Shown here: in pieces, positions 13,107 to 24,669 of the stretch | How positions within the stretch are numbered: the first letter of the stretch is position 1 | Layout: each line of letters opens with the position of its first letter | DNA from: Xylona heveae TC161 | Lineage: Eukaryota; Ascomycota; Xylonomycetes; Xylonales; Xylonaceae | DNA length: 64,000 bases | Reading direction: 5' to 3' | NCBI RefSeq assembly: GCF_001619985.1 | Contig: NW_017264193.1 | Location: forward strand, 2,671,726-2,735,725 | Notes under the pieces: model-generated | Database searches by the model: none | Told to the model about the DNA's origin: nothing | Seen by the model: the letters and a program-made list of their open reading frames with translations, nothing else | Translations under genes and position numbers: made by a program

Positions 13107-13491
13107 TCAGTTGGATATTGCAATTACTTGCCATGACTCTCTTCAACGCCGCATCTTACGCGCCGAGTCGCTCGCTCTGTAGGTTATACAAGTAGTTATA
13201 GGCGCTCTCTGAGCTATTGCCAACTTCACCATTTCGGGCAAGCGCCTCGTTCGGCTCATATCACTCTGATATTATAATATATCTCGCATTGACACTATAC
13301 TTTTACACCTGAAGACATCACTCTCTTGGAAGAGCTTTTGTCTCCTTCCCATCAACAAACCGTCTTCTCTACATTCAACGACCACCCTCTTGCTTACCTG
13401 GCCCTCTGCGATAATTAAAATTATTACTCTCATGTGACTAGAAGCAAGGGTGACGGGTCTATCGTATGATTTTTTCAGCTAGAAGTCCTCT
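13107..13491. other. Convergent 3' region, ERG10 / ERG5
   Basis: A 385-bp gap between two 3' ends. No open frame or repeat noted. Confidence 0.5.
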
Positions 13492-15390
13492 CTATTCCCG
13501 CCTTTTGAACACCAGCCGGCAATCATCCTGGTACAGATATTAGCACCGGGACTTTCAATACTTGTAATCGGACCTTACCATTGGGAAAATAGTTGCAAAG
13601 ACTTTGATCTTCTCCGACAGTGGGGTAACCTCGTGCTCCCAATCAAGGAACAAGGAGGCCTTGCCAATCAATCCCATCATGTTCAGTAGCAAGTAATCTC
13701 TGCCAATACACATGTGGGCACCTGTGCCGAAGACCAACCAATTCTTCACTGCCTTGTCGGCATTACCAGTTATCCATCGGTCAGGATCAAATTCGCCCGG
13801 GTTCGGATACGCTTCTGGGTCATGCAAAGCTGGATAGAAGGATGGGACAATCATAGATCCTAACATGGATGTCAGTACCAGAATAGAAGAGATATTGGCG
13901 ATTAGTCTGTAAAGGCATTCATTATGCCTCGCTGGTCGGCTTACCCTTTGGTACGGTGTAGTTCTCAGATATGGGAAAGTTTTCCTTGGCAGCATAGGGA
14001 ACGACAATGACAGGCGGTCTGTAACGAAGAATCTCCTTGACGACAGCTCGAGTATATGTCATTTGCTGCAGCATTTGCATGTCGATTCGCCTGTTTCTGT
14101 CTCCGTCCCGCACGCGAAGCTGCTCTTCGCGCACTCGTTCCATCACGTCTGGTCGGTCGGCTAGAACCTGGAAAAGCCACGTTGTGGAGCTGCTCGACGC
14201 ATCCTGAGAAGCAAAAAGAAAGGTGAATAGGGTCTGAGAAATCTCCGTGTCTGAGAATTGGCGCAATATCATGGTGGGCTTTTCTTCAGACGGAACATCT
14301 ACGCCGTTCGCCACCTTCGTCCGGTATTGTTCCGACACAAGAATCTGCTTAATCCAACCGTCCACGATGCAGGTAACTTCCCCTCCGCCAGCAATGTGCT
14401 TTCTGCTTTTGGCTGCGCATTCTTCGAACATTGCCAAGACCATGTCCGCTGCTTTCTTCCCGTACCAAGCCTTGGTGAAGGGAATGATGATGGGAAAGTT
14501 GACCAGCTCAAGCGCAGAAGTGATCTTATAGTATTCACTGGATATAAGATCTACACTTTCTTCTGACAAGTGTTTCCCAACGAATGTGCGACAAGATATT
14601 GCGCAGTTGATTTCTCGGAAAGCTGACATGAAAGGGACTGGTTGATAATTGCTGCTCCTGGAAGTTTCACAAAACTTGTCAAAATACTCATCGTACACGT
14701 CCTCCTGGCCCGGAAGATATGTTTCGAGTGCCTTTGGGCTGAAAAGACCGTTAAGGCCCTTGCGATATTCGCTGTGGGCCTTGCCGTCCAGAAAAACCCA
14801 GTTGCTAGGACGAAGTATCTTCTCGGCAATATCAACCAGACATGGCTTGACAAATGCAGGAGAAGTCAAGATCTTACGTGTTAAGTCACGGTTCGAGGAG
14901 ATGACAACAAACCTGCAGGGCTCAGTCACAACTCTTTGCTACTGTCAACAGATTCATTGAAATGCACGACGTACTTGTGAAAGATCGAGACGCAGCTTAA
15001 AGGTCCGCTGGCCCATTTCGCCAGGTATCCCTCGAACTCGGGATTTACAGATTGAAGAAACGGTCCCATGAACGGGATCTTCCATGATGGGCCGGCAATG
15101 CCTCCCTTGCGGTAAACGTATTTGACTGTTTGGCGGAATGGAATTAGAATCAGTTTCTCATCAATTCGATCAATCCTCCCTATATACTGAGGTCGATTTT
15201 GAGGAGAAAAATCCGGTTGCGGCTCACCTTGATCGTACACCACCAGCAAACAGAAAGCCGTGATTATGACTTGCCACCCAGACAAGGAGCTTAGAGTCTT
15301 AACCACGGGGTGTGAGAAGTCCACTGCACTAGACTCAGGTCCTGCCGAAGCAGGTGCCGCCATCGCAGACTGAGATGATGTAGCCATCAT
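13492..15390 (-). CDS. ERG5: C-22 sterol desaturase, cytochrome P450 CYP61 (532 aa)
   Basis: Introduces the C22-C23 double bond late in ergosterol synthesis, in the endoplasmic reticulum. Exons: 15390-15228, 15125-14975, 14912-13945, 13859-13579, 13527-13492. An N-terminal membrane segment ([18 protein letters not shown]) leads to the CYP61 signature [21 protein letters not shown]-helix [14 protein letters not shown]-helix ExxR in KEILRYRPP, and the haem loop [11 protein letters not shown] with Cys478 are all present. A short last exon supplies [12 protein letters not shown] run of open codons inside intron 1 would insert about 34 residues and is spliced out because removing it restores [11 protein letters not shown]. 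Whether this is the only ERG5 copy cannot be told; its position beside two other P450s leaves a paralogue possible. Confidence 0.93.
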
Positions 15391-17137
15391 CGATTACAGT
15401 ACAAAACGAGCCAATGAATCAGATATGAGAAGAATTGCGTTGTAGTTTGTACACGCTTGAGATGCAGTGGACTTTACTCGAGAGGGATGTGGCTCAATTG
15501 GTATTGATGCGAGCGTGACAAAGGGAGCGGCAGCGTTAGGGCAGGTTGGATTGGAGATGCTGAGAAGCGAAACCCTGAGCTGTACCAGGGCTGGTCTTTT
15601 GCTATGTAATACGAGCAGCGGAATGGCCTCCCATGTCTCACGCTTGGCGGTTTTGCGGCACAGCTTGAGCCAGGGTAGGCAACTTGGGCCGGTCAATGTG
15701 ATTGGAAATTCTTCCCGAATCCATGATAAAGTATAATCCCAGGTCAGATCATACCGCGCATAGAAAAACGCTCAAACGTTTCAATGTTTCTTGGCGCACG
15801 TTTGGATGCATCTTCCATGAATACCTAGGTAGCTAGGTAGGTAGCTAGGTGGGTAGTTAAGTTTTCTTGATATTGCGGTCCAGTCATCTGCGTTAGCTTC
15901 AACCCAAACCACCCTATGAACCCCTTAGTTAAAACGATCAAAAGGCAGCAGATATTCTGTACCCCTAGAAGTTCCAATTAGTCATGTTCAATTCGCCAGG
16001 TGTCGCAATTTTCGGCGTACATGGGCCATCCCAGTGTATGATGTGGGGCCATCCTGTAAGGAAGCAGAGGGAATGATGTGTACTGCATACTGCGAATGAA
16101 CACCCATTAAAAGGGCTGGATGCAGTCCTCGTAATCATTATCTTGCTCCCAATTCTTTGATAGGCGACCAGAAATTCATGTGAAGCACTAATTGAACATG
16201 GCAGAGATCACTCTGCGGGTAGTGCGAGTGGATACAGACGGAGAGCTGAGGTGCCCGAAACGAGTAGCCGGACCGCAACTTCCTCGGGAGCTAAAGGGAA
16301 CTAATCTCGATCCCCTTTGGGGGCGAGTTCTTTCTGGTTGGTGAACTTTCAGTACTGTATCGCCTGGCTGATATGATGCTCAATCTGCCGTTAACCAGCT
16401 CTCCAAGTGTATTAGTCACAGTAAATACTATAACTAACTTGCGTGACTGCGCCGCACGTGGAGCGGCCGACAACTTTGAAAGAGCCCAGCGGGTCCCACA
16501 CTTCTCTAATCAGCCCGAACTAATTCTCCAAGCCGAGATCCGAACCTCCCACGCTAAAAGGCCACCTCGCCGAAGTTGTCCGCATTGAGTTGTTAGATAG
16601 TAATTCTAGGTCAATAAAAATGACTACTTGAGGCAGGATTAATGATAGGTGCGGAGGTCTTCAGATTAGAATTGTACTAATCCTTGCGACGGAGAGCAAA
16701 AGGAACTGAAAGAGGATTGATAACTTTAACAAATCAAGCCGTGCAGGAATACATGGTAGACAGTTGCCGATATCAGGTGAGCCAGTTTGTCCATTCGTCC
16801 CGTCCCTGGCAAACGATGCAGTCGAACATCGAATTACGCGTTCCATACCGTCTAAAGCTGAAGATTATAACCGAGCATTCAGAGGGTTCGCCACTTCGAA
16901 CGCCTCAATGCAAAAAACCAAGATGAATGCATATACAAGCCTAAGAGTTAGATTCCAGCCCAAATATTCGGACCACCTAAGAAAGAGCTGAATATCTGCT
17001 ACCTAGCGCCAGAAATCAGAGTTTCCTCCACGCCTTACCGGCCCACATGCTCGAGATCCTGGCCCATTTGTCTAGCCAAGCACTTGCCCGCCAATGAAGG
17101 CCCAATCATTAGCTATTCTGTGTGGCATATACACGTT
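15391..17137. other. Intergenic, 1.7 kb
   Basis: Between two minus-strand P450 genes. It should hold the ERG5 promoter. It contains a short CTAGGTAG-type repeat (15823-15857) and scattered short frames on both strands, none with splice sites or motifs that make a believable protein. No transposon ends seen. Confidence 0.5.
15823..15857. repeat. TAGGTAG/CTAGG simple repeat
   Basis: A 35-nt stretch made of overlapping TAGGTAG and TAGCTAGG units. TAGCTA is self-complementary, so the tract can fold back. It lies about 430 bp upstream of the ERG5 start codon. Confidence 0.8.
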
Positions 17138-19378
17138 CTAAACTTCCAACGTTCCCGGTGCATCCGGACCTCGAGCTTTAAAGAGCAATGTTGTGTCCGA
17201 TCTAGGTACTATCGCCGAGCGCCACTTGAACGATCGCGATGCCCTGTCATCAGAAAATTTCATGTCGTAATTTAGAACAACATGTGCGAGAACTAGTTTC
17301 AGGACCCAGGCAGCATGATATCGTCCCGGACTACACACAAATCTAGCTCAGCTGTAATTCTCACAATACCGATTGCTTACGCCCGGATGGATACTCACCA
17401 TGCTCGCTTGCCCATGCCCCAGAATGGAAACGGTAAGGCAACGTCGGTGAAATTGCTCGTCCTTGTATGAGTGTCTCCAGAATCTCCTCGGGCAGACACG
17501 AACCGGAATGCATCAAATGTTTCGGGATTGGCGTAGTAACTTGGATCTTTCTGAAGTGCTGCCTGAGGAACACAAGCCCATGCACCCTCGGGAATATGGG
17601 TCCCGCTTGTAAACATGTGCGGCGTCAGTGCTTTTCGGCGAACCGAGACTTGGTTGATTCAATGTTAGTCCCCCTGTTCCGCGGATATATTTATGGACAG
17701 CTCATTGGCAGGTTCTGTGGTGTCTTACTGCAGTCAGACGGGTGGAGGCGGGCCGACTCCTTGAGGAAGCTATCAAGCACAGGCAATCGATCGAACGCAC
17801 GCCATCTTTCTTTCAACGAGGAAAGTTCAGATTCGGTGTTGTGCATTTCAAGTTCTTTTCGCAAAGGGTCCACATATTCAGGGTAAGTGCCCAAATCATA
17901 CAATGCAAAGGTAAGGGTCTGCCATCCATCAGATTGCCTTGTCCCAAATTTCTCGAGAGATGGACCAGCTTACCATGGCTAGTTGATGTACTGAGCCAAA
18001 CCAAAGGGCACATATCTTTGCAACTATTTTCTCTGTTGGCCACGGTCGGTCTTTTGGAATTGAGTCAATAAGCCATTGTACACAATCCAGCTATCAAGAA
18101 GTCAGTCTGACATGACATGGTTTCTTCGTCGTGAAAAAATCGAATACTTGCCGGTTTCTCTGCAGCATCTGTATCTCGGGGATATTTTGAGATGCGCTCT
18201 TCAACAAGCGGGAAGAGAAAATTTCGCATTGTCTTGATTGCAGCGCTTCGCCTGGTCATAAGGGCGGATATCGGTCTGAGCTGGTCAGTGAAAATGATTT
18301 GTGTAATCGGACTATTGCCATGAAGGCTTCGTGTATTGAAGGAATGGTCCTTACGCTGATAGAACAGCCGGCAGCATTCTAATCACCTCTGCAGTTGTGA
18401 ACGCGTCATTTGGAAATTGCAAGGCGGCGTCGACAAATGTCGGATTGCTAGCTTTAGTCCTTTATGAGTGTTGTTCCAGTTTCGCGGGTAATAGCTTACC
18501 AAGCGGTTCTCCAACAAATAATACGCTGTTAACTGCAGCAACAATCCGTTTAATTCCGCTAAATGCCTTCATACTTTTCCACTCTAAACTCATATTAGCT
18601 TCAAAAGCTCATCATCGTTCGAATTACCAAGTTTGCTGTCAGATCTGCGGTTTTGATCAAATCAACTTACCTGTTCCAGCTTTTGAAATCAATTCATGCG
18701 CAAAGGTATCCCTTATTTTCTGCTCCAGAATTGGCTGCAGAATCGGGAAATAGGATGGCAGGATTACTCGAATGACACGCAGATGAATGTTCGGCTCGTT
18801 GTCCTTGGGGTTGTCGTGGAGCTCAAAGCCTCCCATGGTATATTTCGGCCGAAATAGCTTTTGTTCGAAACTAGGTAAGTTTCTGTTTCAGGTGTTGCAC
18901 GAAAAGTAGTTCAACTTACATCGTTTGCTGCTGCATGAAGGGATAGAATCTCTTCGGATACTGCAAGGAGCTCTGCAACATCCTTCTCTGAAGAAAGCAT
19001 GACCTGGTCATGCTCTGGAGTAGAAATTGTGTATGGCCGTTTGCCGGCCTAGAGATTCAGGTGAGTAGTAGTTCCGGCGAACGAAGCAGCTATTATTCTT
19101 GAGGACTGGACCTTTTCAAACCCCGATTGAAGGATTTCTGGAGCGGAAATAATATAAGAATAACCGGACAGCCATGACTTGAATGATCTCTTTTTTGACT
19201 TAAGGGTGGCAAGAGATGTTAGCAGGATACATCTCTCTGAATAGTTCTTTTGAAAGCATACCTGGTTATCGTTACTGAATATTTTCACCAACTTCCAGAG
19301 AAACAAAGATAGCAGAAGAAATACGCCAACGGCATATCTGAAGTTGGAGAAAACGTCAAGCCAGAGCTGTGAGTCCAT
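17138..19378 (-). CDS. Cytochrome P450 monooxygenase, 11 exons (524 aa)
   Basis: An intact but heavily split fungal P450. Exons: 19378-19262, 19198-19112, 19048-18920, 18857-18671, 18583-18500, 18451-18355, 18275-18152, 18090-17974, 17918-17729, 17648-17399, 17330-17138; all phases agree. A membrane anchor (FRYAVGVFLLLSLFLW) is followed by KYTMGGFELHDN, WKSMKAFSGIKRIVAAVN, the family's unusual I-helix ALWFGSVHQLAMT, the K-helix SFLKESARLHPSD (ExxR), VRRKALTPHMF and the haem loop FWGMGKRACPGR (Cys461 split across the last intron). The substrate is unknown; related fungal P450s occur in secondary-metabolite clusters. Introns 1, 3, 5 and 9 appear to end in AAG, and intron 7 has a GC donor. The next P450 is divergent, sharing the upstream region. 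Confidence 0.85.
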
Positions 19379-20280
19379 GATCACAATGTAAGAAAACCTA
19401 CAAGGCGATGTGGAGTCCACTTGAGGAGGGCCAATGGCATATTTGAGCCAATTCAAGCCAGCACTATCGATAGAAGCTGAGGAGGGGATGAGGGGTATGG
19501 CCCCCAGCTGCCCATCCATTTTGTGCGTGATGGATCCAGCCCCCATGGTGGCTGGTTCTACATCTATTTCCATAATTTCTCATCACGCTGATGAGGCAAA
19601 GCTGCGGGATTGCTGTCATGGCTCTGTGTATGCAACGTAAGGCTGACTGCGCTGATACCGAAATGGACCAGATACCTCCAAAGGATTCCATCTCTAGGAT
19701 ACCAGGACAAATACATTCTTCCTATTGGGTCAGGATCAGCATGATTGTAAAGAAAACTTTAAGCTAGGGGGCCATGAGGCATGAAACTTTGTCAGGGTCC
19801 CCAGTCTCTTGATAGAGAAATCGATTCCTGAGGCCGATGATAGGACGCTTGGCAGTATGAAGCCCGGCAATTCAAATGATAGCATGCCGAAGTATTCAAG
19901 GTTGGAACGGGAAGCCATCGACGGGGATTGTAATAGCAGATGTTAGCCTATGACTGATGTGTCAATGTTGGTGCGTAAGAGGGTGGGCCGAGAGCTGGAG
20001 CGGGAATACTCGCCTCTCACACGCATCGGGCCGGGTGGAGACCAACATGGGATTACTGCCTGCCTAGACCAAAAGCACAAGGATCCAATTCCCTTAAAGG
20101 TCGCCGAATATTTTCTGTAATGGTAAGCGCTAAAATTGTCTCTTTAGTCCCGCCTGAACTTGGTGAGAAGAAATGCTCGTTTACTACATAGGAAACAAGA
20201 GCCCCCATCCAAAATACATGGACCATTATATAGAGCAAAATATTTCCCTAATCTCTGCTTAGCGCACGTTGACGCTCAAG
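19379..20280. promoter_or_regulatory. Divergent promoter of two P450 genes
   Basis: A 902-bp region between head-to-head P450 genes, which would allow joint regulation. Short frames here lack splice sites and motifs. No specific transcription-factor palindrome was identified by eye. Confidence 0.5.
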
Positions 20281-21974
20281 ATGCTTTCTAGTGCAGTCGA
20301 AGAGCATATTTTGTGGTGGAGGGATGAGATATCAAAGGTAGAATTTACTGGAGCTCATCCTATCGTGCTTGCAGGAGTGCTGTTGCTTCTCTGGCGACTT
20401 TGGAGGTTCACCATCAACCCCGCGCTTCACCCGAGCGAACCCAAAGAGGTTCCATATTGGATTCCATTTGTAGGCCATGCAGTCTCATACGTTCGAGATT
20501 CTTTCAAGACAATTACTTTTGGTCGCGAATACTTTCGCAATGACCGTAAGCCGTTTGCGCTCAATTTGGCGGGGGAGAAGCTGTATATCATCACAGGACC
20601 AGCAGATGTCTCGGTCGCCTATAAGAATACTGCAACCTTGACAATGGACATCTTTCTGCAAGAGCTGATGAAAGGGTTTGAAATATCTCCGGCTGCGATT
20701 GGCAAGATGTATTGGCACCCAGGCTCAGATGGCAGCGGCCAAACTCTACTCAGTCCAAATCCTCATAGAAAGTCGTTGGTTCATTTGACCACGGATCTTT
20801 ACCGCCAACAGCTACACCCAGGAGAGAAAATGGAAACTCTCGGCAATCTCGTCTGCGATCACATCAGCATGTATCTTTCTTGGAACAACATGACGGGTCC
20901 GGAATATGTCGTCGCCGAAGGCAATGACTTTAAGGACATCTCTTTGCTGCATCTCTGCGAACATGTTCTCCTTAATGCAGCCACCCGTTCCTTCTTTGGT
21001 GACAAACTATTGGAAATCGATCCGGATATGTTAAAGTCCTTTCTGCAATATGACGGCTTGAGCTGGAAGCTCATGTATCGGCTGCCAACCTTCTTGGCCA
21101 AGGATATGCACGGCGCCAAGCACCGGCTCATTCGTGCTCTGGAGATTTACTTTAGTCTACCAAAGGACGAAAGACCCGGCGCCAATTGGTTTATGCAAAC
21201 CCAGGAAATGGAGCAGCGTGCATTGGGAGTCGAGGTCAAAGACATGGCGAAATTAGTAGCCATGATATACTGGGTGTAAGTTTGATATATTCTTGCTTTG
21301 AAAGAGCCGTGCATAGCAGACAAGAAAAAAAAGGGGCAATTCTAACTATATGAGATTTCAGTATCAATACCAATGCTTACAAGCTATGCTTCTGGATGTT
21401 ATCATACCTTTATCATCACCCTTCTTCGCCCAGCATCAGAGGTCCCATAGAGGCAGAACTCCGTGCTTCTTTTGACTCACAAGGCTCCCTCGATCTTGCC
21501 TATTTGCAGAACAAGACGCCGTACTTGAACGCACTCTACCTTGAGAGCTTGCGACTCACAAACTCATCTGCTTCTGCACGCTTCATCAAAGAAGACACGC
21601 AGGTTGGCGGTTTCACTCTGCGGGCTGGTAACAAGCTTTTGATCCCATACCGGCAATTGCATCTCAACGCCGGCATTTTTGGAGAAGATGCGAATGAATT
21701 CGATCTCAATCGGTTCCTCAAGAACCCGAAACTCTCACATAATCCGAGTTTCCGGCCTTACGGTGGTGGACAAACCATGTGCCCCGGGCGCTTTATGGCC
21801 AAACAAGAGGTCTTTGCTATGATGGCAATGTTGGCAAATCGATATGATATCGAGGTGAAGTCTGCAAGTCCTAGCCAGAAATTTCCCCGACTGGATGAGC
21901 TGAAACCCGGTATCGGCATCATGGGGCCCGTCGAGGGTGAAGATTTAATTTTGAGGCTGAGAAGGCGTACATGA
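20281..21974 (+). CDS. Cytochrome P450, CYP7/CYP8-like (535 aa)
   Basis: Two exons, 20281-21275 and 21362-21974. An N-terminal anchor (PIVLAGVLLLLWRLW) precedes VPYWIPFVGHAVSYVRD. The K-helix is YLESLRLTNSS (ExxR) and the haem loop RPYGGGQTMCPGRF contains the axial Cys near residue 472. The I-helix region reads IYWVINTNAYKLCFW, lacking the usual AGxxT and instead resembling the Asn-rich I-helix of the CYP7/CYP8 group (sterol 7-hydroxylases, prostacyclin synthase), where substrate-bound oxygen or peroxide chemistry occurs in some members. The start is the first ATG of the frame. Fungal proteins of this type are often found with terpenoid or alkaloid genes; the substrate here is unknown. Confidence 0.88.
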
Positions 21975-23013
21975 GAATATGCAACTAGAATGCCAAATTA
22001 ATGATCAACCACCAAGCAAAATGGAATTCAATATGCCACAGGAACATTCAGTAGTGAAAATCAATGACATGCAGAACAATTGAAATAAATCCGAGCAAGC
22101 AACGCAATGGGTCAAACCAAAAACCAGAACACGATACGAAATTTAATACGCCGTGTTCCCATCACATGCTGTGAGCATTAAATACTCTAATAATGCAATA
22201 TTGATATAACGTTGTATGAGAAGAGGGAACAATCTGAATGCCGGCCCACTGGTTACTGGCCTGCTGGTATCCATACCTGCCATCTTGTGTCGTCGGTGGT
22301 GTTGATGCTCGCCCGTTCGCAGCTAACCGAATTAAGAAGGCAGGCACATTGCTTGGTCTGGGGTTAGTGTAAATACTAGCATTTTTTAGTATTTAGAGCA
22401 AGCGTCTCTTCTGAACAATCATTTTATACTTTTCAACGTTCCTGGTGTTTGCAGTTTATGTGCAATTGATAAATACATCGATTCAAAAGCAATTTGTTCG
22501 AGATGCAAAGTAGTCAGTTGAGCGTCAGCAGCAATAAGCAATAAGTTACCTAGCTGTCAGCGGACCCTGCTTCCGAGGCAGTCGCTAGAGTACCGGGACA
22601 AGCCCACCCTACAGAGTTACAGGTAAATTTCCCTGGGGAAGCCGATTGATCCCCATCGAAGCTCCTCGGCTGCAAGCGGGGCATGTGAAGCGGGTCCCCC
22701 AGTACTGTAGTAATAGCAAAAGCTGGCCTAGACACAACTGGTAAGCTCAACAGAACAGGAAAATTGAGATCAACAAAGTCGAGGAAATCTACGGGCCGAG
22801 TGCCTAGGTAATTTCGTAAAATTTTGGGTTTGCGAGACCTAGATCAATTCTACAATATAATTATTACGAGACGTAGAAGCTCATGACCATTTTGGTCACG
22901 CTGTGCAACGCGTGTCATCAGCTCCGTCACAATTGGACCGTCAACACGACATCATAGCCTCGTTCCTGCTGATCCTCTTCCCTTAAAGCCAACTACTTAA
23001 TACCTGCCCTTTC
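21975..23013. other. Intergenic, 1.0 kb
   Basis: Between two plus-strand genes; the distal part is the GPD promoter. It is A/T-rich near 22.1-22.5 kb. No coding exon or repeat could be supported. Confidence 0.5.
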
Positions 23014-24669
23014 ATGACCAGCGTACAAGCAGCATCCGTTCCACGCGTGATATCTGTTCGGCCCATCTCATTATTTGCAAGCCTTCTTCCACGTCGGCCG
23101 GCTTTTGCTCTCAGAAATTCTCCGATCAAGCTGAAACCGTTGAATTCCATTCAACACGCAAACATGGCAACGCTGGGTGGTGCACACAAGAAACACAAGG
23201 TGACCGTCATTGGTTCAGGCAATTGGTTCGTTTTCTGAGCGTCTCCTTTGGCCTCCTCGCTCATTGCTGCCTACTGCTACGGAATCATGGACCTTTTTTT
23301 TTGGCGGGCTGGATACTAACGGCTTTGGTTTCTACTACAGGGGATCTGTCATTTCCAAGATTGTCGCAGAGAATACGGCAGCAAATCCACAACTTTTTGA
23401 GCGTGACGTGCGCATGTGGGTTTATGAGGAGCAAGTCACGGTGCCGGAAAAATCAAAATATTATGACCCTTCATCGCAGTTCTCGACCAAGCCTCACCCT
23501 CTCTCGCAGCTGATCAATCACTTCCACGAAAACGTCAAGTACCTCCCCGGAATCGCGCTCCCCAAGAACCTCATCGCGGTGCCCTCTCTCGAAGACGCCG
23601 TCAGGGACTCGACGATTCTGATCTTCAACCTTCCTCACCAATTCATCAACCGAATCTGCAATCAATTGAAAGGCCATATCCTGCCATTCGCCCGAGGAAT
23701 ATCCTGCATCAAGGGAGTCGATGTGACACGGGATCGAGTGCGGCTCCACTCGGAAGTGATTGGATCAACTCTGGGCATCTACTGCGGAGCCCTCTCTGGA
23801 GCGAATATTGCCTCTGAGATTGCGGAGGAGAAATGGTCCGAGACGACGGTTGCGTACGATCCACCTCCCAAGGACTCCAAGGCTCCCACGCCAGTCCACA
23901 CGACACAAGAAGGCGACGTGATCCCCGATGGTGTGGTTGATCTGGCTGCAGTGGACGAGTCCATTGAGACCAACACTCCGTACAAGCCGAGACTGGTCTC
24001 GTTGCCATCGGAATACCCGCCGTTGGACCACCGTTCGTTGAAGCTGCTCTTTCACCGCCCGTATTTTCATGTGCGTATGGTATCGGATGTTGCAGGTGTC
24101 TCGCTGAGCGGAGCGTTGAAGAACGTTGTCGCTCTAGCAGCCGGTTTCGTCGACGGTATGGGCTGGGGCGACAATGCCAAGGCCGCCGTGATGCGCGTTG
24201 GGCTGCTAGAGATGGTGAAATTTGGCCAGTACTATTTCTCCGAGTCTGTGCGGCCAGCCACTTTTACCGAGGAAAGTGCTGGTGTGGCAGATCTTATCAC
24301 CAGTTGCTCTGGCGGACGTAATTTCCGTTGCGCAAAGTTGTCCATTGAGCGCGGTGTCGCTCTAGATGAAGTCGAGCGCACCGAGCTCAACGGTCAGAGC
24401 CTCCAGGGCAACTTGACCGCCAAGGAAGTTAATGAGTTCTTGAAAGCCAAGGGTCAGGAGGATGAGTTTCCCTTGCTTACCGCCGTCTATCGTAAGTGAA
24501 CATTTCCCTTGTTTCACTCTTTTCCATGCCGTTTCGTTTTTCGATCCCGGCTCCTTTTCAAATGACCAATCCTTCAATATGGAGCCATGAAGAACATGTA
24601 CTAAAATTTTCTCTAGGCATCCTTGAAGGCTCTGCGAAAGTCGAAGATATTCCACACCTGCTAGCGTAG
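23014..24669 (+). CDS. GPD1: Glycerol-3-phosphate dehydrogenase, NAD-dependent (471 or 421 aa)
   Basis: Reduces dihydroxyacetone phosphate to glycerol 3-phosphate; central to glycerol synthesis and osmotic stress. Exons 23014-23225, 23341-24491, 24617-24669. Motifs: NAD-binding [13 protein letters not shown] (residues 64-76 of the long form), the substrate-site block [20 protein letters not shown] with its Lys, [12 protein letters not shown], and the C-terminal [19 protein letters not shown] completed by the last exon. A Pro/Ser/Thr-rich insert (EKWSETT...IETNTP) interrupts the middle, as in other fungal forms. The first ATG adds 50 residues rich in Arg, Ser and Pro without acidic residues, resembling a mitochondrial presequence; the second ATG (23164) has the better context (AACATGGC) and gives the cytosolic-type protein. 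Confidence 0.95.

Noticed and set aside
15126-15227. Open stretch inside ERG5 exon 1
   Set aside because: Splicing at GTGAGC and CAG restores the CYP61 order [11 protein letters not shown], so this is an intron that happens to be open.
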